A stretch of 64,000 nucleotides of DNA from Phymorhynchus buccinoides (lineage: Eukaryota; Mollusca; Gastropoda; Neogastropoda; Raphitomidae), in assembly GCA_017654935.2 (NCBI GenBank), contig CM065697.1:52096853-52160852 (forward strand), read 5' to 3'. Shown piece by piece: positions 20,087-29,489 of this stretch. Within the stretch, counting starts at the first letter, position 1, and the number at the start of each line of letters is the position of its first letter. Below the pieces are notes generated by a model, which worked only from the letters and a program-made list of their open reading frames with translations, did no database searches and was not told the DNA's origin. A program made the translations under genes and the position numbers.

Positions 20087-20218
20087 GTTTGTGGCTCAAG
20101 CCACAAACCTATAACTCACTTTGTCTGTCGGTCGGTCTGTCGGTCGGTCGGTCGGTCGGTCCAAAATTGTCGCACTTCAAATCGAGGCTGCACTTCAAAT
20201 TGAGGCTGCTCTTTAAAA
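20087..20218 (+). repeat. Dispersed GTTTGTGGC repeat, copy 2, with GAGGCTGC module
   Basis: GTTTGTGGC / GCCACAAAC, CTATAACTCACTTTGTC and an expanded (GTCG)n run are followed by CTTCAAATCGAGGCTGCACT and CTTTAAAATGATG. The last module also occurs, inverted, inside the pogo-like element near 38255-38295. Confidence 0.8.
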
Positions 20219-20462
20219 TGATGTATTTTAAAGCGTACAAAATAATAAACATACGTAATACAGACACTACAACAGACCACAGACACGACGAGTATGCGGT
20301 GCTTCTTTCGATGAGTATAAGTAGGATACATAGTTTTAAATGTTTTCCAAAAGATATAAAAAATTACGAAATGGTGCAGAGATAACATTCTGGTTTACAG
20401 ATTAAAATTATTGAAAAGCCAGGGGAAGCGACTCATGATTGGAGTGGTAAAAATAGACCACG

Positions 20463-20660
20463 TGCAACAAACTATTGCGATTCCGCGCTTTTTTTGTTTG
20501 TGGCACAAGCCACAAACCTATAACTCACTTTGTCGGTCTGTCGGTAGGTCCAAAATTGTCGCACTTCAAATCGAGGCTGCACTTCAAATTGAGGCTGCTC
20601 TTTAAAATGATGTTTCGTCTTCAATTGTCGCACGCCACAAACGATTGCGAATCCGCGCTT
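20463..20660 (+). repeat. Dispersed GTTTGTGGC repeat, copy 3
   Basis: It has the same module order as copies 1 and 2: CGCGCTTTTTTTGTTTGTGG, GTCGG run, the two GAGGCTGC units, AAAATGATGTTTCGT, then TTGTCGCACGCCACAAACGA and CCGCGCTT. The ATTGCGA..CCGCGCTT string stands on both sides, suggesting direct flanking repeats or a partial tandem. Confidence 0.8.
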
Positions 20661-20689
20661 GTTTTTAACCTTCTTCACTTCCTTAGATG

Positions 20690-21310
20690 TTATTCGTGGA
20701 ATGCAAGATGGTGGCTTCCAGGAAGGAACACGTGCTTTTTGGTTTGCAAGGATGGCTTAGTGAAAGGGGGAGGAGAAGGGCAAAGCGGCTTAGAGATATA
20801 TATTGGCAAAGTTTGCGTCGGAAAAGACTTTTTTTCTTCAGAATGATGACAAACTTTCTCATTCAATGTACTCTGTTGGTGTCACACCTGTCATCTCCGT
20901 ATCACGGGGTAAGGAAAAGGGTTAATCGGGAAAGGGCGAATCAAGACGATATGGAGGATGGGGTCCAAGGTGGTACGTCACCGGTAGCCCCCCTAAATTC
21001 CAAAACAAATAAGCGGATGCGTTCTGTCCACGTGATGGGCAATCGCATGAATATTAATTAGGGCTCTTGGAAACAAAAAGCAAGGGATGCCCCGAGGCGT
21101 GAGCGAGAGACGGGGGGAGTCGAGAAGAAGAAGAGAGGAGAGTTCAGAAGAAAAAGGAGAAACAACAGAATAGTCTAGAAGAGAGGCATTGTGAGTCAAC
21201 CCAGCCCAGTGCGCAGATTTCGGAGGAAGGGAGCCCTGAGACCCTAAGGTAGGCCTATACATTTTGTTGCCCATTTGTTTAATAAAGTTGCCTTCCTAAA
21301 ATGAAAGCAC
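20690..21310 (+). other. Unassigned stretch with a polyadenylation signal, possible 3' end or solo LTR
   Basis: There is a purine-rich segment (21080-21180) and a plus-strand AATAAA near 21281 followed by GTTGCCTTCC. There is no recognisable protein. Composition and the terminal AATAAA would fit a transcript 3' end or a solo LTR, but I could not define both ends or a target duplication. Confidence 0.3.
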
Positions 21311-21440
21311 CTGGGGTAGCTTTTATAAATGTGGAGGATGTTTCTATGTACCTGACTTGTCACCTCCTCTTCCCTTTACCTGCTCCTCCTGCCATGTAGT
21401 ACTCTTGACGGACTGTTGGACAGATTGTCCGTCTGTCTGT

Positions 21441-21444
<4 letters not shown>

Positions 21445-21515
<71 letters not shown>
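21445..21515 (+). repeat. (CT)n microsatellite
   Basis: An uninterrupted CT run of about 70 bp, with further CT-rich sequence to about 21590. Confidence 0.95.
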
Positions 21516-21517
<2 letters not shown>

Positions 21518-21964
21518 TCATTTTCTCTCGTGTTCTCTCACTTCTCCTCCCTCTCTATGTCTCTCTCTCCCTCCTGCCTCTCCTCGTAATCTTGTAATGC
21601 GGCTGTTATTAGTTTTAGGGAGTTGCTCTTACTCTTGACTACATCATCCCCTCCCCCCCGTCGCGGCCAGACGCCCATGCGGTCCGTGATATCCGCATAA
21701 AGTGTGCCGTGCGTTGCCCAAGCAAGGATCACAAGACTGGTGGAGAAGGATTGTACTGTTGACGTTCAGCGCGCGCACACACACACACACACGCACAAGC
21801 ACGCATGCACAAGCATACATATGCACAGAATCTCTCTTTTTGTGAAAACCCATTGATGTATGCTTCCATGGCTTGCATTGATTATAATTGTAATCACGAT
21901 TTGAAACGGAATTTAAACTAGAGAGTGAAAACGCCATATCACCAGCCGCGCTGCATATGTTCTG

Positions 21965-22230
21965 CTCCAGTGACCTTGACTAATGACCTTCATGTTTGAA
22001 CTTGGTCTAGAAGTCTTAAGAATCTTTTCGCATGCAAAATGTCAGGAATACCGTCCATAAGGGTCTCCGACCAATTGGACGCTAATCTCATCACCTCCTG
22101 CAACATGTCAGATTCATATTGTCCTTTAATTAAAACGTTATCGTGTCAGTGAGCCAGCTAGATAGAAACAAAAAACCAGGCAAACGCCACTAATAACATT
22201 ACCAGATTCGGCGGCAAGTAACAGTGCGGT
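21965..22230 (-). repeat. Single AGGTCA-type repeat unit with ACATTACCAG end
   Basis: TGACCTTGACTAATGACCTT, GAACTTGGTCTAGAAGTCTT and TTTTCGCATGCAAAATGTC match units at 7510-8270. A module with AACATTACCAGA (near 22195) matches the end of that array (near 8340). It is a dispersed member of the same family. Confidence 0.6.
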
Positions 22231-22544
22231 GCCACGTTATAGTATGACATTATGAATATGACAGATTATCGTGGTGACTGATAAATGTCATTTTTGTCAT
22301 TAAGACAGGGAAACAATACTGCACACTTTTGGACATGCACACATGTTAAACGTTTTTGGATGGCATTTCAAATGAAAGAAAATAAGTACACGTAAATGAA
22401 AAATATGATAATGTAAAAACAACGACAGTGTATTGTTTGTGGTAATCAGTTATGATTTGATCACAATAATTTTGAAGCAAGATGGCCAGCCAGACAAAAG
22501 TTCCACAAATTAATATGAGCATAACGGGAAACCGGAATAAGACC

Positions 22545-22650
22545 TAAAATACATTGCAGCCCAAGACCTAATATGCCATGCAGCCCAAGGTCGAAACATT
22601 GTAATACTACAATGCCGCCTAACACCTAAATATACCACAATAATAATTGG
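22545..22650 (+). repeat. Minisatellite fragment (CAGCC..CCTAATA units) on the 3' side of LINE-1
   Basis: ACCTAAAATACATTGCAGCC and similar units continue the array found at 26428-26950. LINE-1 therefore lies inside this minisatellite, or carries it at its ends. Confidence 0.7.
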
Positions 22651-22731
22651 CACTTATATAGCGCACATATCTAGAAAATTCTATTCATGGCGCTTTACAA
22701 AGAAATAAAACTTTAAACATTCACACACACA

Positions 22732-22734
<3 letters not shown>

Positions 22735-22763
<29 letters not shown>

Positions 22764-22875
22764 AAGAAAGACGATGAAGGGGAGAGGGTGGGAAGGGGGG
22801 TGACGCGGGGGGGGGGGGGGGGGCGTCACACACACATACACGCTGCATGCACACACACACATACACACACACGCA

Positions 22876-22907
<32 letters not shown>

Positions 22908-22978
22908 CACACAAACAAACACACACACACACACACACACCACTCAATTTCCATACGGCACAATCAACACACACACTG

Positions 22979-23016
<38 letters not shown>

Positions 23017-23075
23017 GCACGCGCACACGCACACGCACACGCACGCGCACACGCACACACACACACCACTCAATG
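22735..23075 (+). repeat. (CA)n/(GCAC)n compound microsatellite with G-run
   Basis: CA runs at 22730-22762, 22850-22942 and 22978-23066 are separated by a poly-G tract (about 22807-22823) and two copies of CACTCAATKTCCAYAC-type sequence. It forms the 3'UTR of LINE-1. Confidence 0.9.
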
Positions 23076-23107
23076 TCCACACTGCACAATCAACCTATGC
23101 ATGTCAG

Positions 23108-24976
23108 CTACAACTTAGAAAAGAGATGAGTTTTTAGACCGGCCTTGAACGCGTCCAGAGAGTCGGAGTGTCTGAGAGACAGGGGTAAGTTGTTCCACAC
23201 AGATGGAGCCTGGAACGAAAAGGACCTTTCACCATAGGTTTTGGTTTTGACAGTGGCTGGTTGCAGGAGGCGAGTGTCAGAGGAAGAGCGGAGGACACGA
23301 GAAGGTGTGTAGAGGTGAAGTAGGTCAGACAGGTAATCAGGGGCAGAACCAGAGATGACAGTGAAGGAAAGAGTGGAGAGTTTATAGTCAATCCTATCAG
23401 AGATTTTTAACCAGTGCAGAGAGTGCAGAAGTGGCGTGACATGTTCATACTTAGAAGACTTAAGGACTAATCGGGCAGCATTGTTTTGAATTCTTTGGAG
23501 GCGACTGAGAAGATACTTTGGGAGGCCAGCAAGGAGAGAGTTGCAGTAATCGATTTTAGACAAAACAAAAGCACAGACCAAAGTTTTCGTGGTGTCAGTA
23601 GATAGATAGTGGCTAACAGAACTTATTTTGCGGAGCTGAAGGTATGCAGATCGACAAACATTTGAGACATGTTGTTGGAGAGAGAGGGTCTGATCTAACG
23701 TGACTCCGAGACTACGAACAGAGGGGGACAGAGAGACAGGAGTGTTGTTGATTGTAACAGAATCTGGAAGAGATGGATGGCCAAGTAATCTCTTTGGACA
23801 GGCTAACATAAGTTCAGTCTTGTCTTCGTTCAACTGCAGTTTATTAACAGTCATCCATGTTTTGATATCTGCTATACAGTTCTGTGTCCTTGATACTAGC
23901 CCATCAACTTCGGCAAGAGAGGCTGACTGATTGATCTGAGTATCGTCAGCAAAACTCTCGTGGGACAATGCATGCTTACTAACGACATCAGAAACAGGAG
24001 CAGCATACAGTACAAAAAGAATGGGCCCCAAGACAGAGCCCTGGAGAACACCAAAGGAGAGGTCGGAAGGCCCTGAGTATATGCCATTCACACAGACAGT
24101 CTGCATGCGATGTTTCAGGTAGGACTCAAACCAGGAAAGAGCAGGACCCCGAATGCCAAAAGAGTCATGGAGTCTGTGAAGGAGGATGGAGTGGTCTATT
24201 GTGTCAAAAGCAGAACTGAGGTCTAATAAAGCCAAAAGAAATACTTTGTTGTCATCAAAAGCAAGGAGGATGTCATTTACAATCTTAAGGAGGGCTGTTT
24301 CAGTGCTGTGACACTTTCTGTATGCGGACTGATGGGGGTTGAGGAGATGGTTTTCTTCAAGATGGGACAGAAGTTGAAAGAGGACAACTTTTTCTGTGAG
24401 TTTTGAGAGGAAAGAAAGATTAGACACAGGTCTGTAATTTTTCAGATTGTCTTGATCTAAGGAGGATTTCTTGATCAGAGGTCGGACAATGGCAGGTTTG
24501 AAACAGGAGGGGAAGCAGCCAGACAACAGGGAGTCATTAACAACATGGGTAATATATGGTAACAAAACATCAATACATTCACAGAGCAGTGGGGAGGGGA
24601 TGGGGTCAAGTTCACAGGTTTTGGGGGCAGTGCTCAAACACAGTTCTTTGATAAATTGTTCAGTTACATGGTTAAACTGCTGAAGAACAGGACCACAGTA
24701 CATCTTTTCAGAAATTGGTGAAGATGCGGAAATGGAAGAATCAAGTTTTTCTCGAATTAATGCTATTTTTGTTCTGAAATAATCTGAGAATTTCTGGGGG
24801 AGTTCTTCTACATTAAACTTCAATGGGAGTGGGGAACTGTTCACTTTACCTAGTATGTTGTTTGTAACAGCGAATAGCTGTTTGACTGTGGTACATGCAA
24901 GGATTTTCGAAGAATAAAAGGCGGACTTAGCACTGTCTACAAGATACGTGACATGATTCCTTGCAGCCTGGAACAC
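23108..24976 (-). CDS. LINE-1 reverse transcriptase part of ORF2, 622 aa open
   Basis: This part would prime and copy LINE RNA at the nicked target. After an N-terminal linker come KPAIVRPLIKK (160-170), NYRPVSNLS (180-188), STETALL (224-230), LLDLSSAFDTIDHS with motif-A Asp252, SFGVLQGSVLGPILF (308-321) and the catalytic FADD at 342-345. The C-terminal region has LLHSLHWLKISDRI and the L2-style ending WNNLPLSLRHS..FKAGLKTHLF. The first ATG at 24976 is only where the frame opens; the true protein starts upstream in the endonuclease frame, and RT frame evidence (LTVHREVF) precedes this ATG. Copy 2 carries the same region in a more damaged form. Confidence 0.88.
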   Translation of the reverse strand: MFQAARNHVTYLVDSAKSAFYSSKILACTTVKQLFAVTNNILGKVNSSPLPLKFNVEELPQKFSDYFRTKIALIREKLDSSISASSPISEKMYCGPVLQQFNHVTEQFIKELCLSTAPKTCELDPIPSPLLCECIDVLLPYITHVVNDSLLSGCFPSCFKPAIVRPLIKKSSLDQDNLKNYRPVSNLSFLSKLTEKVVLFQLLSHLEENHLLNPHQSAYRKCHSTETALLKIVNDILLAFDDNKVFLLALLDLSSAFDTIDHSILLHRLHDSFGIRGPALSWFESYLKHRMQTVCVNGIYSGPSDLSFGVLQGSVLGPILFVLYAAPVSDVVSKHALSHESFADDTQINQSASLAEVDGLVSRTQNCIADIKTWMTVNKLQLNEDKTELMLACPKRLLGHPSLPDSVTINNTPVSLSPSVRSLGVTLDQTLSLQQHVSNVCRSAYLQLRKISSVSHYLSTDTTKTLVCAFVLSKIDYCNSLLAGLPKYLLSRLQRIQNNAARLVLKSSKYEHVTPLLHSLHWLKISDRIDYKLSTLSFTVISGSAPDYLSDLLHLYTPSRVLRSSSDTRLLQPATVKTKTYGERSFSFQAPSVWNNLPLSLRHSDSLDAFKAGLKTHLFSKL

Positions 24977-26405
24977 CTCCCGATGAACCGTCAGCTCTCC
25001 TCCTCTCCCTCTTTGCGTCCTGGAGCTCAGGTCCCACTGCGTTGTACCAGGGAGAAGGGGGGCGGTCCGACACCAAGCGGTGTGTCACGGGGGCGTGTAG
25101 ATCCAGCACGGCTCGTAAGACCCTGTAGAGCTGCTCAGCGGATGGTTGTAGGGGCAGGTCAGCCAGAAGGTTGTTCTTGAAGGCCTCGATGTCCAGAGAA
25201 GCCAGTCTGCGTACTTGCCTGAAGACTCTGGCAGAGGGAGGCTTGGCGAGGTGAAGCCCACATCTGACACAAAAATGGTCAGACGACAGAGTGGGCTCCA
25301 CAGTCGTCGACTGCAGCAGACAATCCCCCTCTCTGTACACCACCCAGTCGACGATGTGGCCACGAACGTGAGTCGGTTCAGACACAGACTGGGAGAGGCT
25401 GAACAGACTGATAATGTCCAGGACTTTAGACGTCAACACGTGGGATGGAACATCAAAATGAACGTTGAAGTCGCCCATAATGAGTAATGAACCCGGCAGA
25501 CTGTTGGCATATTCAAGAAGATCAGGAAGTTGATCAACAAACATAGAGTCAGTCAATTTATTTCTTTTGCTAGGAGGGGGGCGGTACAGACAGAAAATAT
25601 TGAGGGTGGACTTTTGACAAGAGAGAGTCAGTTGTGACAGTTCAAAGGAAGGGTGACTGAATGGAAAATTGGATGTGAGATTAACGTACGGTTTCAGTTT
25701 GTCCGACACAATAAAAGCCAGACCACCGCCACACGTAGTTGTAGAACGGGGAAAAGAGGAGGTGGTGTATCCTGGTGGGGCTAGATCGCAACACTTTGCT
25801 TCATCTCCAGTTTCACAGAGCCATGTTTCTGTTACACAGAAAATGTCAACATCGTTTGAAAGAATGAACTCGTTTATGGCCGAACGCTTTTCTTTGCGAC
25901 CTACTGATTGAGCGTTGTAAACAGCAACACAAACGTTGGGGGATGACACACTTTCGAAAGGACGGAAAACAGGCACTTGAATTAAGTTTTCGACATTAAC
26001 AGCTCTCGCCTTCTTGCCTGTCTCACTTGTTTGTGTCCTATCAGTCCAAGACACCACAGTGATTTTTCTCTGCTTGCGACGGCCTCCTCGATGTTTACGG
26101 GTTCTAGGCAGGCGACATCCAATACCAGCAGCTCTGATGGCGTCAGCAACAGCAGAGTTGAGAGGGGCAGGAGGGATTGACAGAAGTTGTTCCCGTGTGT
26201 AAGTCAGAGAGGAGGGTGGTGTAAACACAGAGAATCCAACAGGCGGGCGTCTGTGGTGGAAGGCAGAGGGGCGGTGGGTGAACAACAAAGCAGGTTGCAC
26301 GTGCGTGAAATCGCGAAAGAATGGCGACTGACCTTGTGACAGCAGACCACTAGCAAAGTTTAGCAGGAAACATGTCCAAACAACTCGAAGATGTTGAGGC
26401 AACAT
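24927..26405 (-). CDS. LINE-1 APE-type endonuclease part of ORF2, 492 aa
   Basis: This part would nick target DNA for target-primed reverse transcription. Residues 1-25 form a hydrophobic, signal-peptide-like N-terminus (VVWTCFLLNFASGLL). A basic segment RTRKHRGGRRKQRK lies at 101-114. The exonuclease-phosphatase fold follows with N164 (YNAQS), E193 (VTETWL), GDFNVHFD at 311-318 and SDHF at 375-378. The frame ends ERRRADGSSGG then a stop. LINE-2 has ERRRAERQMVRSTLTVF at this point, so a short deletion has thrown LINE-1 out of frame with its RT. Copy 2 (45634-47112) translates identically, deletion included. Confidence 0.88.
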   Translation of the reverse strand: MLPQHLRVVWTCFLLNFASGLLSQGQSPFFRDFTHVQPALLFTHRPSAFHHRRPPVGFSVFTPPSSLTYTREQLLSIPPAPLNSAVADAIRAAGIGCRLPRTRKHRGGRRKQRKITVVSWTDRTQTSETGKKARAVNVENLIQVPVFRPFESVSSPNVCVAVYNAQSVGRKEKRSAINEFILSNDVDIFCVTETWLCETGDEAKCCDLAPPGYTTSSFPRSTTTCGGGLAFIVSDKLKPYVNLTSNFPFSHPSFELSQLTLSCQKSTLNIFCLYRPPPSKRNKLTDSMFVDQLPDLLEYANSLPGSLLIMGDFNVHFDVPSHVLTSKVLDIISLFSLSQSVSEPTHVRGHIVDWVVYREGDCLLQSTTVEPTLSSDHFCVRCGLHLAKPPSARVFRQVRRLASLDIEAFKNNLLADLPLQPSAEQLYRVLRAVLDLHAPVTHRLVSDRPPSPWYNAVGPELQDAKRERRRADGSSGGVPGCKESCHVSCRQC

Positions 26406-26427
26406 TTCACAAAAAAGACACCAAAAT

Positions 26428-26950
26428 AAGGCCTAATACACGATGCAGCCCAACACCTAATGTACAATGCAGCCTAACATCGAAATGTACAGTGCAGCCT
26501 AACACCTAATATACGATGCAGCCCAAGACCTAATATACAATGCAGCCTAATATCGAAATGTGCAGTGCAGCCTAACACCTAATATACGGTGCAGCCTAAA
26601 TCCTAATATACAATGCAGCCTAACATCGAAATGTACAGTGCAGCCTAAGACCTAATACATGGTGCAGCCTAAATCCTAATATACAATGCAGCCTAACATC
26701 GAAATGTACAGTGCAGCCTAAGACCTAATATACAATGCAGCCTAAATCCTAATATACGATGCAGCCTAACATCGAAATGTACAGTGCAGCCTAACACCTA
26801 ATATACGGTGCAGCCTAAATCCTAATATACAATGCAGCCTAACATCGAAATGTACAGTGCAGCCTAAGACCTAATACGGTGCAGCCTAAATCCTAATATA
26901 CGATGCAGCCTAACATCGAAATGTACAGTGCAGCCTAACACCTAATATAC
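26428..26950 (+). repeat. 73-bp higher-order minisatellite, left array
   Basis: Three ~24-bp units sharing CAGCCTAA (an ATCGAAATGTACAGTG type, an ACACCTAATATACGGTG type and an AATCCTAATATACAATG type) repeat as a 73-bp block, for example from 26619 to 26692. It lies directly upstream of the LINE-1 5' end. Confidence 0.93.
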
Positions 26951-26959
26951 GGAGGAGAA

Positions 26960-27244
26960 ACTTGACACACACACGATGAGGTAAGAGGTGTATTACTTTA
27001 TTTGAATGAAAATGAATTGAAATAAAAATAATATAACTGCATACAACAAAATGTAATGTCATATATGCATTCATTGATTGAATGATCGATTGATTCACTC
27101 ATTCAACACATATCCTCGTTTTCCACGTGCAGGCCGAGTGAATATCAAGTCTTAAAAATGACACTGTTAATGGAAGTCAAAAAACCCACACCACACAATC
27201 AACCAACCTACCAAACATTCAGTTCGTTTCAAAACTCGGTTTCA
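26960..27244. other. AT-rich spacer between inverted minisatellite arrays
   Basis: About 285 bp with GATTGATTGA-type short repeats near 27070-27105. No gene was seen. It would be the loop if the flanking inverted arrays paired. Confidence 0.5.
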
Positions 27245-27640
27245 AATATTCGGTGATAGGCTGTACCATATATTAGCTGTTAGGCTGCACCGTATATTAG
27301 GTCTAAGGATGCATTATATATTATATATTAGGTGTTAGGCTGCATCGTATATTAGGTCTTAGGCTGCCCCGTATGTTAGGTGTTAGACTGCACCGTGTAT
27401 TAGGTGTTACACTGCACCGTGTATTTAGATGTTAGGCTGCATCGTATATTAGGTGTTGGACTACATTGTATTTTAGGTGTTAGGCGACACGGTATATTTA
27501 GGTGTTAGGCTGCATCGTATATTAGGTGTTGGACTACATTGTATTTTAGGTGTTAGGCTACACGGTATATTTAGGTGTTAGGCTGCATTGTATATTAGGT
27601 CTTAGGCGACATGGTATAATTCTTGTAAATTTTCGACCTT
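27245..27640 (-). repeat. 73-bp higher-order minisatellite, right array in opposite orientation
   Basis: Units such as GTTAGGCTGCATCGTATATT and TAGGTGTTAGGCGACACGG are the reverse complement of the left array. The block beginning GTTAGGCTGCATCGTATATT near 27431 recurs near 27504, again 73 bp. Confidence 0.9.
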
Positions 27641-27840
27641 AGGCGGCAATGTTATACACGCCATGTTTTGTCGACCTTAGGCTGCATTGTATTTTAGGTC
27701 TTATTCCTGCCCAGATTCAACACTGTATCTGCTAAAAAGAAGACTTAAAGTTGAATAATGTGGGGGGGTTATTTTGACATATTGCAGAAAAAATATACAT
27801 GGTGGCAACTACACATGCCTATCTTTCTGTGAAATACCAT

Positions 27841-27955
27841 AGTGTGTGTGTGTATGTGCGTGCGTGTGCGTGCGTGCGTGCGTGTGTGTGTATGCGTGCG
27901 TGCATGCTTGCGCGCGTACTTGTGTGTACGTGTCTGCCAATGTGTATGTGTGCGT

Positions 27956-28024
<69 letters not shown>

Positions 28025-28142
28025 TGCGTGTGTGTGTGTGTGCGTGCGCGCGTGTGTGTGTGCGTGCATGCTTGCGCGCATACTTGTGTGTACGTGAGTG
28101 CGCGCGCGTGTGTATGTGTGTCTGTCAATGTGTATGGTGCGT

Positions 28143-28206
<64 letters not shown>

Positions 28207-28275
28207 GAGTGTGTGTGCGTGCGTGCGTGCGTGCGTGCGTGCGTGTGTGCGTGTGTGTGTGTGTGTGTGTGAGTG
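27841..28275 (+). repeat. Compound (GT/GC)n-(GA)n microsatellite, tandemly duplicated (~190-bp unit)
   Basis: A block of GT/GCGT repeats containing CATGCTTGCGCGC and ACTTGTGTGTACGTG, followed by AATGTGTATG and a GA run, is present twice (GA runs about 27958-28021 and 28145-28204). A closing GCGT/GT run follows. Alternating purine-pyrimidine stretches are Z-DNA candidates. Confidence 0.9.
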
Positions 28276-28579
28276 TACAGAACACTATACTGCACTCCAA
28301 CAATAATGTCTCACGTCAAGGGCATTTTGAAGCGCATGATTGACGTATATATATTTGTAATTTTTCTTCCATTAACCGATGACCAATATACACTATGAAT
28401 AGTACATAGTAAACTGCATGTTCATGTAGACAATACCTGTAAAATTAGTGACTCAATACAAAGGCTCAGTAAAGCATTATATTTCTGTTTGATTATTTTG
28501 CATCATTGTGCCAAGTGCGCGCTCTCTCTCTGATGAGTGTCTATCTGCCTGTGTATTTGTCTGCCTGTCTGTCTCTATC

Positions 28580-28621
<42 letters not shown>

Positions 28622-28636
28622 CCTCTCTCTGTGCGT
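28580..28636 (+). repeat. (CTGT)n/(CT)n microsatellite
   Basis: CTGT then CT repeats, without other features in the 28280-28830 stretch. Confidence 0.85.
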
Positions 28637-28830
28637 ATTACATTTTGTGTGTCTATTATGCGCGCGAAGATACGTGTATTAAGTACTGCTCTCCACATGG
28701 TTTACCCCACGTACTTCCGATACATCTCACTGAAACCGGTACACCAACATTGTTTATATCAGTCAGCGGATAGCAGTGGAGAGTGGGTGTGTAATAGGAG
28801 AACAGGAAAGGCGCAGCCAGGAAATTACTA

Positions 28831-29005
28831 CAGTGGAACCTCCTTATAAGACCATTAAAAAGTATCCAAACTTAGGTATTATAAGGGAGGGGTCTTATAA
28901 GAGAGGTAATTTTAATGCCTACAAGGAAGGGAAATGCCTCAGAGAAGCGGGTCTTATGTGGGAGGGAGTTTTATAATAGGAGGTCTTATCAGGGAGGTTC
29001 CACTG
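28831..29005. mobile_element. Pogo-like MITE, 175 bp, TA target duplication
   Basis: The ends CAGTGGAACCTCCTTATAAG and (reverse complement) CAGTGGAACCTCCCTGATAA are flanked by TA at 28829-28830 and 29006-29007. Internal TTATAAG motifs repeat. There is no coding capacity. A relative lies at 63660-63824. The terminus style resembles pogo/Tigger-group elements. Confidence 0.88.
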
Positions 29006-29007
29006 TA

Positions 29008-29140
29008 CCCTGAAGAAGTCTTGGTCTTTTTTGTTTCTGTAGCTTGATTCTAATTTCTTTTGGATTTCAGAATCCGCCCACACTTTAATTAAAACTTCTG
29101 TTTCTTGCTCGCTCCAAGTACACACTTCTGCTTCAGCCAT
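29008..29140 (-). pseudogene. Myb/SANT-like (trihelix/MADF-type) DNA-binding domain fragment
   Basis: The minus-strand frame from ATG 29140 begins MAEAEVCTWSEQETEVLIKV and continues WADSEIQKKLESSYRNK. This is the first two helices of the Myb/SANT-like domain used by trihelix-type and Harbinger-associated regulators (Trp and spaced Trp, LI..W pattern, RNK). It stops after 44 residues where the MITE at 28831-29005 begins; downstream residues are MITE translation. Upstream sequence (29150-29320) is GC-rich. It could be a first exon with a donor near the MITE junction or a broken host or transposon gene; I favour a relic. Confidence 0.55.
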
Positions 29141-29301
29141 TTTTTCCGCGAAAGAAAGGAGCTAGCACGTGGGAAAGGAATGTGGCCCGGTTCTGGCACG
29201 GCTGTGGCCCACCTCTGGAGAGGGCCACTTTCGGCGCGGCCATGGCCGCGCTTTGGCCCGGATAATTGTCACTGGAAATGCCTTGGCCGGGCTGAGAGCT
29301 A

Positions 29302-29481
29302 GCGCGGCCAGGCCTGGCCCGCTTTAAACAGGCACGGCCAGGCCTGGCCCGCTTTAAACAGGCACGGCCAGGCCTGGCCCGCTTTAAACAGGCACGGCCA
29401 GGCCTGGCCCGCTTTAAACAGGCACGGCCAGGCCTGGCCCGCTTTAAACAGGCACGGCCAGGCCTGGCCCGCTTTAAACAT
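29302..29481 (+). repeat. 30-bp minisatellite, six units, palindromic core
   Basis: Six consecutive 30-bp units of the form GCACGGCCAGGCCTGGCCCG plus CTTTAAACAG. The core GGCCAGGCCTGGCC is a perfect 14-bp palindrome. The length is divisible by three, so the minus strand reads FKAGQAWPCL repeats; this is not taken as a gene. Confidence 0.95.
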
Positions 29482-29489
29482 GCACGGGA

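Larger units (their letters stand above)
22650..26425 (-). mobile_element. LINE-1 of this segment: L2/CR1-type non-LTR retrotransposon, near full length
   Basis: In 5'-3' order on the minus strand are an endonuclease frame (26405-24927), a reverse transcriptase frame (24976-23108), a 3'UTR with long CA repeats (22735-23070), and a 3' end with GCGCTATATAAGTGCC and an ATT-rich tail (22650-22700). The two frames belong to one ORF2 interrupted by a frame-changing deletion near 24990. No gag-like ORF1 is seen. Assignment to the L2/CR1 group within the jockey superfamily is from motif appearance. Confidence 0.85.

Noticed and set aside
26428..27640. Centromeric satellite
   Set aside because: Arrays are only a few hundred bp and interrupted; minisatellite scale.
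27769..28303. Long frames of [24 protein letters not shown] (also 6012-6215, 22713-23137, 29737-30264, 48441-49031, 50456-50734)
   Set aside because: Translations of CA, CT, GA and GT microsatellites; no domain, no start context.
29302..29481. CRISPR-like regularly spaced repeats
   Set aside because: Units are contiguous without unique spacers, in a eukaryotic genome; a minisatellite.
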